A stretch of DNA of 64,000 nt from Lytechinus pictus (taxonomy: Eukaryota > Echinodermata > Echinoidea > Temnopleuroida > Toxopneustidae). Positions 44,001 through 56,000 of this stretch are shown here, one piece after another. The notes under the pieces are model-generated. The model saw nothing but the letters and a program-made list of their open reading frames with translations, was not told the DNA's origin and ran no database searches. Made by a program: the position numbers and the translations under genes. The stretch's first letter is position 1. Each line of letters starts with the position of its first letter. Location: NCBI RefSeq assembly GCF_037042905.1, contig NC_087246.1:33660001-33724000 (forward strand), in the 5' to 3' direction.

Positions 44001-47000
44001 TTGACGCTAAACTTGGTATAAAAGTGTGGTGGAATTACGTATTGCCGTAATCGATCGTGATCGTAATCGTACCTAATTGTTTTCTATTTAATTAAGAAAA
44101 AGGACAAGACATGAATTCATTCCTCGTAAATGACAAAGTATGACAGCTTCGGTCTCGTCTTTGATTGAATTTTTATCAGTCTCAATTTTTTTATTACCAT
44201 GAATTTATTTTTTTTTCTCATAAAATGGGGGGACATTTTAAGCTAAACTCGATTAAAAAGTGTAGTTGAATAACGTATAACTGTAATCGATCATGATTGT
44301 GATCGGGCATACATGTAATTGTTTTGTATTTAATAATAGAAAAAAAACTGACATAAATTCATTCCTTGTGACTGACAAAGTAATGGTACAGTATGTATAT
44401 TTCACCTTCTGAAATATACATATCAATATTAAAGATAAATAAATAAGAGATGAAGGAATGAGGTTAGAAAAAACAGAAAAGATAAAAATTCAAAGCAAGT
44501 CAATGCATGTTCCCTGATCGTGAACCGGAAATGGTTGATAAGGAAAGTTGAAACAGGAAGTCCAAACAACCTGCTCTCAGTTGCTATTATGCTGGTAAAA
44601 TTCATATTCCGAATTTGAAATGTTTTTCCATTGTCAATATTTTCTAGAAAGTGGTTTATTCTGGTCATTTACTGAAAATGAAATGATAAATTTTCAGTTC
44701 CGTCTTGGTTCAGACGATCAATGCCGAGTTATTTCATAACACTAAAATACACAGTACAGTCCCATGTACTCATTTTCGTGTTGGAAATATGTTTGTGAAG
44801 TCACTCTAGTGTCGATCTTTCAGGACCAAGAATGGACTGATATTTTATCTTTTTAAAGTAATTGATTGACCAGATTTAGCCACTTTTCAGAAAATAGGGA
44901 CTTTCTAAAAGATTTCAGATTCTTTGGAATGTTAATTTTACCAGTATAATAACAGTTGAGTGGAGGTTGTTTGTCTACTGTTCCGACATTCCCGATCAAC
45001 ACTTTCCAATCGGAGAAGCTGCGTTGGCAATGGCATCGTAATCGATCATGATCATATTTACATGGAATAATCAATGAACAAAAAAATATTCTGTTCTTTG
45101 TAATTCTGTTTCTATCCTCATTCTCTCGTTATCAATATTATTTTCTTTGTTTTTTTTTTATTCAATTTAAAAATGAAAGTAGAAATGACTCTTATTTTTG
45201 GTTTCAAGATTGAAATAAATAAAAGAAAGTTATGCAGCAATTTTTATAACCATTCTTTTTAGAAACAAAATTCATAATAAATATACGACAGAATATTGAT
45301 ACAATAATCTGTCCGAGGGTTGGCAATCCCTAGTTTTAAATGTTAATAATTTAATTGCGCATTTATTGCCGAACCCCGAACCGAATTTGCCGAACCCTGC
45401 CGAACTGAACAGAACCCGAACATGCCGCCTGACTTGCAGCACTAGCTTTATTAAAGGTCAAGTCCACCCCAGGAAAATGCTGACTTGAATAAATAGAGAA
45501 AAATCAAACTAGCATAGTGCATAATAGCATAACTGTTTTTTTTTTAATTAAGTGAAATGTCATAACTTTCTTATTTTACATCCAATTTTGATGAAATTTT
45601 CAGTGTTATTCTTGTTAGATTTTTCTCTTTTTTGATTAAAATCAACTTTTTGTTGGGGTGGACTTGTCCTTTATATAAGTCCCAGATGCTTTTGAGAGTA
45701 TCCTCACACAATACAGACTTTTGTCCTGCCTCCACACATTCTCAATCTGAAGAAAATACATTTACATATGATGTAGCCCCCTTGAATTAAATCCCAAAAC
45801 CAATTCTTTTCTTGAGAGAAATATGTTCGAATCCCTCCACAGATTGACATATTTTGGCAAGGGTTCCGTCCTCTTTTGCGTACTCCCCACCCAGGTTTTG
45901 AATGGTTTATCAGGTGCAATGGAAAAGCCTATGTAGTGCATGTATGTCTATTACAATTGAGTTTGGAAACTCATGTTGAAATGCTTCCAATAATAATAAT
46001 AATAATAATTAGACTTATATCGCGCCAAATCCACTCTGTAGAGTGCTCAAGGCGCTTTTTAGGAAATTATAAAAGAAATTAAGAAGAATTAAACAGAAAT
46101 GTTTTGAGGTAATGTTTGAAATTTTCAGAAGTCATGCTAGAAGTCAATGGCTAGTGGAGAGAGTGTGCAGGCCTGGCTATGTTTGCAAGTCAGGAACTGA
46201 TGACCAGGATACATGTATAAAGTTTTTGTAAAATTGAAAGCAGAATATTATGAATATCTGCCAACTTTTAAACTAAAAATGTATTATTACAATGAATTAT
46301 TTATCTTTTTATGAAAATCAAGTAGTTACTTCCTACAGGTAAATTTGAGAATTTGACCATTTCCATGAAAGTGGTATAATGTACCTGTAGCCATTTTTGG
46401 TGAGGTAAACATTCCATGTTTTATGCAGTTTGCATTGATATTGAGTATGTGTGCTAACTAGGGACAGTGATTTTCCGCGATCGCGGAAAATGGACGGAAT
46501 TCACGGAAAGGGCCTTTTGAAACGGAAAGTGGCATTTCAAATGGAAAATCACGGAAAACGTATTTTTCCTCAAAATACACAGAACAGCAACAGAAATTAC
46601 AACAAAATATGAATATCAAATGGCCACAAAACCGTTGGGCTTCACATGCACATATCATTCGGACAACACGGTCGTGTGTTGCTGCCCTCTACGGTCTTAA
46701 AATCCAAGATGGCGGATTGGCGAAAGTCGTTGACTGCTGATAACGATGTCCATAAAACCCCAAAATTATTGATGAAATTTCATTTAACCGTAAAATAATG
46801 CTAATAATGTGAAAGGTGAGGATGTATTCATGTTAAATGTGTTAGTCAAAATATTTTGTGCACCCGCATAGATCCGATTAGAACAGATTCTATTGCGTTG
46901 TTGGTACAGTGGCAGATACAAATTTTGACCAGCGCGAGTGTTGTGATATTGCTATTCAATGGGTATTGTATATTCAACGAGTCCACCCCGGGCGGATGAC

Positions 47001-50000
47001 TGAAACCAGTGCGTTGTGTGTAAACGTCTCTCCCCTGTTTCATAGATGCAGGCTATGTTACAGTGGAAAACACTCCATCCCTTGGATAGGACGTTAAATG
47101 GAGGCCCCGTGTAGAGGAGAATCACCACCTTTGCACGTTAAGAACCTACTGCACTATTCAAATAAGAGTAGGCGGGAAACCCCGGTGTAGTGGTCCACCT
47201 GCATTCCCCCAACCAGTTATCGGGAGGAGAGACCTGCGGGTCACAGTTCTGTGTGCGCGCCCTTGTAGGCGACCCAGATTGGCTGGCTCCTCCAATGTGC
47301 CTTTGAATGTCTTTGACAGATATATGGCGCTATACAAATGCTGTGCATCATCATCAATTTGAGATTTTCTGAAACGGAAAAGGCAATTTTTTTAACGGAA
47401 AATCACTGTCCCTAGCTAACGTACATGTACATGTACGTAGGCCTACATGTTGGTGAGGTTGCTTGTTTGCATTGCATATCGAATACTGCTTTCTCTTGAA
47501 AGAGGAACACAATTTGCAATTAAAAAAAAATAGGCTCAGTGTGAATGAACCACAGACATTGTACATTGATTGTGTATCAGCAAAATAGTTTAAAATCAGC
47601 TGGTATGTGTTCTTAGTTTGACATTGATGATAATAAAATGGATAAAAAAAATTATGTAAGGAGAATTGCATATTTGCTCTACTACACAAACTATGCAGTT
47701 TGTGTTCTTTGTTCTTAGGGATCTAAATCGAAATTTTGATTCACATTTCACACAGGTCTTTAACACGAAACGCCCATCTATTGTCGATAACTTGATATAT
47801 CCCTGAAAGTTTATAGATTTAATTGAAAACTACAAAATATATGAGGAATATTCCCTTCTTTCTTTCTTGACTTTGACCTCAATTTGAGGATATTTCAGGT
47901 GATGTTAGATTCCTGACATCATTGTGTACATGTAGGATGAGACAGAATCCGTTTCTGGCGAAGCCCCCACCCCCCCCCCCCCCATAAAATGCCATTCTTG
48001 GCATACATGTACATTCTGATATGCCAATGATTAATCCAATAATGAGTTTGAACACCAGGGTCCATTTCATAAAGACTGAATATAATTCCCATGATGTTGG
48101 CCAATCAACTGAATGATTTCAGAAGCTTTCAACAGCTATTGCAAATTTGCAAAAAGTTTTATGAAATGGGGCCCCTATAGGATTAGTATTTTAGACTCTT
48201 TTGGGCTCCATTTCTTGACTTGAAAAAAAAAGCAAAAAAACTAAAACTGATGATCGAATCAGATACAAGATGGAGTTATAGGGAATTATGGTAAAGCAAG
48301 AGTTCATTGACTTTATCAAAGAAGGGAATATTTCCTCTTTTCTTGTTAGTTTCCAACAAAATCAGAATACAGTGGTGTATACATTTATCTGCCCCCTCCT
48401 TCCAAAAATGGATCGGAGGTTATCACCATAGGAGGGAAATTACATGTAATGGCAGGGGGGGGGGAATGAAAGGCCCTTTGGCCTTATTGGATCATCCGAC
48501 AGGACAAGTGATGAAATAAAGTTTGTAGAGGCCTGTTTGCTTTCCAGGCGAGACTGCATGGAGTGTTTCTCTTGTTTTAATTCCGCATGTGAATTTATTT
48601 ATGAAATGATTTTGTAATGTATATACATGTATTTCTTTATGAAATGAATTTGAAATTTAATTGAAATAAAGATGTAGAAATATACATTTTTTACATCTTG
48701 CCTTAAGTTGAATAATTGATTTTGGAATAATGACAAAGTCAGTTACTGTCTTTAGCCACAAGTCAAATACCTGATGACAAACTACATGTACATGTACACC
48801 ATGTATACTTGTCCCTTTAAAAAAAATTAACAAATTACATCTGGAAAAAAAGACAAAATATTTTTCCCCTGACTCTCTCATTAGTTTGCTATTTCCATAG
48901 ACTCAACACATTTGTTCGCACACAAGAACAGGCTCAGTGACAGTGACCTGTCTTTTTAACTCGTCACATCCCACATGTAAGTGTATCAACAGGAAAAGTA
49001 GAAAACCACGGTGGATGTGAAATGGATTATGAAAAGGACTGGGATCAGGAACACTGCAGTATATTCTCACATGGTACACACCTTGACCATGCCTGGGATG
49101 GAGACTAGACTCCAAATCCCGTACATGTACATAGAAGTACATGTAGCCAAAATACATGAGTGAATATACCGGTAGTCTCCTATTTCAGGCTCATCATTAT
49201 GCACTATATGCGGAAACCACTGGTCTGTGCCTGCAGTATTATCAGTGGTAACGTTTGTCATCCGACCTGGGATCGGGATGAAATCCCAGCGGTGTCAGCC
49301 CCCTATTATTTGTTATTTTAGTTATTATTCTCAGATGGTTTCAGGATCAGTATATTGTGATCAAGAAACAGAAACATAGTAAAATCATCGCCTCTTACAT
49401 GTATAATGTATATTTATCATTTATTAAATTTCTAATAATAATAATGTTTAGATAGATGGATAGATAAATTTATTAATAAAAATCAAGACATCATTGGGGC
49501 TAAGGCCGAATTGCAATGTATATACATGAACAAGGTAATTAATGACACAAAAATGTTAAAAAAATAACACAGATAATTATGAAATAAATTATAGCCATTT
49601 CAGATTCATGTAGGAAACTGCTGTACCAGCGTGCCCTGCATAACATAATAATGATAATATGTTATTATTACCCTTCTCCAATCTAAATGATGAGTGCCTA
49701 GCAAGAAGGCAAAAGAAAATGTTTCATTTTTAAATAAGTCTTTGGTATGAGGGGATCGAACCCACGACCTCCCGTTCATGAGGCGGGTGCTCTACCATTG
49801 AGCCACCATGCCCGGTTTCTCTTATTGCATGTAAAAAGGGATGGGTAGGTGATGCTATTTGTGAATCTTATTCCTACAGTACATGCCCCTTCTGTAGGGC
49901 AAGTAAAGCAAATATTTCAGATCATGCTATAAATTAACCCCCCCCCCCCCGAAAAAGCTAGGCCTACCAATGAAAATAGGAATCCCAAATATTCTAGTAC

Positions 50001-53000
50001 CGGAATACAAAATACAAAATAAAAGAAAAATGATGATTTGGACTGTTCAATTGCAGACTCGGTTATGTTTTTGCACTAAGAGTTATCATTGATTTTTCTT
50101 CACTCAAGCACTGCCACAGAAATACAGTGGATGTTTTGCCAATGCTAGCACTTGACGAGCACATGATCATTCTCATTTTTGATGTGGGGGGAAATGAAGG
50201 ATCAAACCAATATTACGAAACAAAATTTGCCAATTTTATTACAAATTCCAAAAATCGGTCATAAAGAAGACACAGAACTGATATCCAAGCAATATAGTAT
50301 GTATGTATTTGCCTGGAGTAGAAAGGTTTTTTTTTTAGGTGGGACATAGTACATGTATATTTCTTCCTCTGTTTGTGGGTAGTTCTGGGGAATGTACTTG
50401 CAGTTACATGTATTCGGCTTTTTGTTTGCCTGGCCAGACGCGATGAGGAGCATGTCGTCAGATCAGTTAATTAATCAGAAATTTGCATGCACTTTACTTA
50501 ATATGATTCAACATTTCAGCCCAAACATTATACAGTGTGTATCAAAAAAAAGTTTACACTTTAAAAAATATACAACATGTGGGTAATTTTTTCACATATA
50601 TTCTTGGGTTTGGGTCTCATCTATCTAATGAAAGTAAAAGTTTTGACAGAATGTTACACTTGAGTGAGCACTGTGCATTTTTGTATACATGTAGCTCGCA
50701 GAAATCTGTTTGCGCAGAAATGCTCGTTTTCACGCTGTGTCAAGGGGAAACGGGCGATATCAAACTTACCCTGTGAAACATTTCTTATACATTTCCCCTG
50801 CACTTTTAGTCAATTGAATTAAAACGGATACATTCAAGCATTTTGTAACAATTTAATCACCCAAACTGAAATGTCAACACTTAGTAAGCACAACCTTTAC
50901 CCTTTTTGTGCCAGCTGGATCTGAGGACATAACTGAATCTGAACAAAAGTTTAAATCAGATATCTCCAGCATTTTTTTCTCTAAGTTTTTATCATTTAAA
51001 GTGAGTTTATAATTCATTTTTCATTTAATACTTGTTTCTCCACATTATTGTCAAGCTTGATTAACAAAATAAAAATCAAGCCTAAGCCATTTCATGTAAA
51101 TCACAGCTCATTGTAAAGCAAATATCGTCACAATGGCCGCGGTGTGTGGGGGAGTGGGGTGGGGCGCAATGCACTCTTCGAAGTGTTTTGGGCAAGGAAA
51201 CAAGTTAAAAAAGGTAAAAGATATCTTCAAATCAATTTTACTAGCTAAATTTTACATGTTCTTAATGATTAAGGTCTACTTTTATTCGCATAACTATTTC
51301 AAAGTTCTGCGCAAATCATTTTTCATTAACTTTTCTAAAGTAAGTGGTGCTCACTCAAGCGAAAATATTTTTCGACATTTATATTGTCAATTGGTTAAAT
51401 GGATCTGTACCAATGTTAAAATGTGGAAAAATCTTCAGGATATCACAAATGTATAATTTTACAGGATTTTTTCTAAGTGTAAACTTTTTTTTGATACGCA
51501 CTGTATACTGATTTTTGCAGTACACCCTAATTTATAAGAATTGTCTTCAGCTTTCCCATTATTGTCTTCTAAAAAGGAATACACTTGAATGAGTAATGGA
51601 GTCATGCCTTGATATAATTAGAATAATTTCTACTAGTACTACATGTACATTGGTTTAACTTTCTTTTTCATCACTATTATTTGCACTGAATAGCCTTTCC
51701 ATTCATCCCATTCATGTGCATACTCTTTATTTTATTTTTCTCGTATTGCAAGGGCTATCGGAAATCCAATAAAAAAAATTAATTGCCTGCGTAGTTCTGT
51801 AAATTGAACTGTGACATTTCCACAGGCACACAAACACAAACAAACTTCACAATTGAATGTGGACTCCTTGTACATAGCTGCTAACATTTTTTTTAAATGT
51901 TTTTATCAACAAAATTATAGCCTATCGGTTTTCTTCAGAAATTACAAACTAATACAAGTTCTGTACAATAATGTGGAAGAGTTCCAAAATTGAGGAAGTT
52001 GATTTCAGTTTCAGGTACATCAATTTGTTCGTACAGTATGAAGTCAGATACATGTACATGTATACTGGGATTACTGGGTCAAAATTCAAACATCCAAAAT
52101 AAGTTTAACAAACAAAGTATCTCTTATACAAAACTTTCATTTGTTTGTAAGAGTTCTAAATCTGAGGAAGTTGATTTCAGTTTCATGTACTGTATGTGTA
52201 GACCTATGAATGGAGTCACAGATATATTGGGTCTGAGATTTTTCCACCATGCGATGCCAAAGTTGCTTTCCCACTTGTGAAAGTAAAAGCAAAATCAACT
52301 TGTAAATATTTATTTTTGAGATACATGTACATGTAGGAAATCATGAAAACATATATGGAAATTTTCCTATTATAATTGCCTGTAGGAATGAAAGGCTTTC
52401 TTTCAGCACAATGGCAATGAATATATTTGATACTCATCGAAATTTCATGTATGTGTTCTCTTCTCAAAAATTATTATTTTAAAGAAATATGAACCATTTT
52501 TCACTTGACTACATGTACATGTATATCCAACCATTCCTGCTCCAACCATATGTTGCTTTAATCATTAAAAGAGACATGCAGGCCCAATTAAACAGGGCAT
52601 AAATTATACATTGCTTTACCCCCCCCCCCCCCCCTCTCCCAAGCTCACCCTTTTTGACAAACTCCTATTTTTCAATCTCCTGTTTCCTAAACATGGATAA
52701 ATTGCTTTAATAATAATATGGAATTATTAATGACATTTAACGATATTTCTGTGTTTGTTATGTAAAGATTATTACATGTAATGGATTACATGTATATATC
52801 TAGTTAGTTACACAGTAGTGGAGGGAGATGATGTGGAGCCAAGATAACTGAGGGATGAAGATGCAGGCAAAAGTGTTTAAACTATACATGCATTTTGTGT
52901 ATAATTTGTATGTTCTGCTTTTCTGTGACCTTGCGATGCAGTTATCCTCCCGCCGTGAAGGGAGAGAGCTGTGAGGCGGCTTTATTCCATCAACGTATCT

Positions 53001-56000
53001 CTAATGAAATGCAACTTGTGCATCGCTCCCAGCGACTTGCGTGGCGTCCCGCTATAATTCATATATTCATGTCAAGCCATGGTAGCTCCGAACGTGAGAG
53101 AGCCCCAGAGCTTCCCAGTGATATGTATGTCTGTCTGGAGAGAGAGAGAGAGAGAGAAGATGAGTGTGGGGAAACAGGGAGAGAGTGGGGGGGGATGGGG
53201 AGGGAGTGGGGGGACGGGAAGAGGGGGTGATGGAATGAGGGGATGGGTAACATTGTGGACGAAGGAGAAAGAGCAAGAGAGATTGAAAATTTAGAGAGAA
53301 AAATAGGGGAATATGTTCCTCTGACCATGGGTAGAATGTTGGTACAAAGTTTGTAAAAAAGGAAAGAAAAACAAGGAAATGGAAAATGCTGAAAAAGAAC
53401 ATGTGAAATGATTCCTGCAAGAGAAGGACAGAGATGGTTTAAAGAGAAAACAAGTGAATGGAGAGAGAGAGAGGGGGGTGAGAGAGAGGGGGGGGGGTGA
53501 GAGAGAATGAATGAATGTATTATATAATGTTTCAAAGTCAAACAATTAATGGACATCTAGGGATTATTCAAGCGATTGAAGGAAGAGAGATGGAGAAAGA
53601 TATAAAGAGAGAGAGATTAAATAGGCAGCAATAGTTAATGTACATTTAGCATGCAGAGAGTAAGAGATACATTAATGCAAGGATCCTTGGCTTTTTTTCA
53701 AATACTGAGTAGCTTGCTAACTGCATTAAAAAATCATTTTTTATCCCTGTGCACAGTGTCAGTGTGAGGTTAAGCCTGACGAGCATTTAATTTTGTAACA
53801 TGAATCTCTGCCGGGAGAAGTGTTTGGTGTGCATGGCAGTGCGTGACAGTGGCTGTAGATGAATTATCTGCTTGGTAAACTGGCCTAGAGGCTAGAGCAC
53901 TGCCTCATGTCCATGATGTTCAAGAATTTGGGATCATGGAAAAGCTCTAAAACAAAGGATTTCAGATCTCAGTACACATTATTTGAAATTAGTTTTAAAA
54001 CTTATGTAAGAAACTTTATTACTTTTCACACTGCATTTCCTCAACCCAACAGTATCCTTAACCCCGGACTATACTTAACCCCTTACTATCTTTTTGTTTT
54101 GTTTCAGACTGTCTTTCTTAACCCCATACTATTTGCTTTTTAATAGCCAGGGTTAACGCCTTAACCCCGGTCTATCCCACAACTCATTAATAATCATGAT
54201 TTGCGGCACAGATTTACATACAATTTCGACTCAGTGATTGGCGCGGTTTGGTTTCAGACTGCAGGTCTAAGCACCGCAGTGAGCCAGCTAACCCTGCTTC
54301 TTAGCAGGGCCAGATAGTACCGTACTATTTACTGTGCTAGCCCACTTTGGTAAAGCGTAGTGTGAAACCGAAGTGGTCTATAAGCTTGACCCCGGGAAAT
54401 TTCTGTTGTGTGAAAAGCATATTAGTTTCCCATATTTTCACGAAACATTGATACATGTACTGTATGCATATCAAAGATGGTATGCAAATGAGGGAGCCAT
54501 TCACTATTTCTTTCGTACATGTATCATCATCTTGAAAATTTCTTTGATTTTATCCCTCCAATGATACTTTGATACTTTGATTGCTCATTTAAAATATAAA
54601 ATCTTTGTTAAAACTCATTGTCACTTTGTGGAGATCCTTTTTATCAACAAGCAAAAATCATCATCAATTTTCTCATGTGTATACTGACCGGATGTGCGTG
54701 TAGGCTTTAATATATACAGTACACATTAAGAGAATAAGCTCATTGAAAATATAAAGTTTCATTGTTAAAACTCATTGTCACTTTGCAAAACCTAAAATTG
54801 CAATAACTTGAAATCCTATTTTATGTCCAATTTTGCTGAAATTTTTTCAGTGTTATGCTGGTCTGCCTTTTCTCTTTCTTATTCGAATCAACTTTTTGTT
54901 TGGTGGACCTGACCTTTAAGACTCCAATTCAATTTGCAATAATCAAGTCCTTTTGGGTGCATTCATACCCCACGGTAATAGAAAATACCTGGAATTTTGC
55001 CAGTGTGAAAGCAAGAACATTGAAAGTGAGGCAAGAATAATGTCTTGTCTTGTTGCTCGCTCATAACTACAGGAACTTTATCTGGTTTAGGTTTAACACA
55101 CGCACAAAAAACATATCAGGTTTTTTTAGGCATTTAATATTTCTCAGAATTTACAGACCTGTATTATTGTGATTGAGTAGGTATGAAAACTTCTGTGTAT
55201 ACACTTGTACATGTAGGCATGTCTAACCTTATCAACTGCTTTATGGCATAACCTTCAGATAGCAAAAGATGATTTGTGATCAAATCATTTGACAGCAATG
55301 AAACTTGTGAGCGTACATGTACCTCATCAATAAACCGCATCGATTTCAACATACTTACATGAACGAGTACATCTAATTACTTTTAGGGTAATATATCATG
55401 CTGTGAATGAAGATAACAAATATATTTATGGCAGAGGTGTCCATGAGGTGTTAAATGACCAGTGTTTGTTTTGCTTTTTATGCATCTGCCATCTTATGGA
55501 TTAATGTACCAGTAGTTTCATATCAGATGAAGATAAGTTGTCAGTGAGAAGTTCAGATACACTACCAGTCACAATTCTTTAACTTACTATTACACTATAA
55601 AGGAGAGAACAATATGATTAGTGAACTAAACCTATTGTTCTCTGTTTTTATAGTGCAATTCTACATGTAGTGAATTCAAGAATTGTGAAGAGGAGGCATG
55701 GACATGTATACATGTACATGTACAATACGTACATTATATATATACATGTTAATATCTTCTCAAGATCCATACAGGTGGAATTTTGTAGGGTTGCTTTGTC
55801 GTTACTATTAAAAGTGTTATATAATATAATTTGTTTGTTTTGTTTAAAAGTGTGTTTTCTGTGTGAAGTCTTAAAACATTTGCGAAAGATTTTTTAAAGT
55901 CCCTCACTTGCATGATATAAATATATTGTAAATTCTAATCTAAATGTACTGTATACATGTACATGTTTTAAAAAAAAACTTGCACAATGTTACCAGAAAT

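Noticed and set aside
49743..49812. Functional tRNA-Met (CAT) gene
   Set aside because: The acceptor and T stems each have a mismatch, and a SINE body follows the tRNA-like part.
53059..53556. 165-aa Ser/Pro/Leu-rich minus-strand ORF
   Set aside because: It is the complement of an AG/G-rich tract. No start context, domain or splice support.
53880..53945. tRNA-like A box TGGCCTAGAGGCTAGAGC
   Set aside because: No acceptable B box or cloverleaf follows.
54050..54170. TTAACCCC repeats as telomere-like DNA
   Set aside because: Words are spaced irregularly and lie inside an inverted-repeat element.
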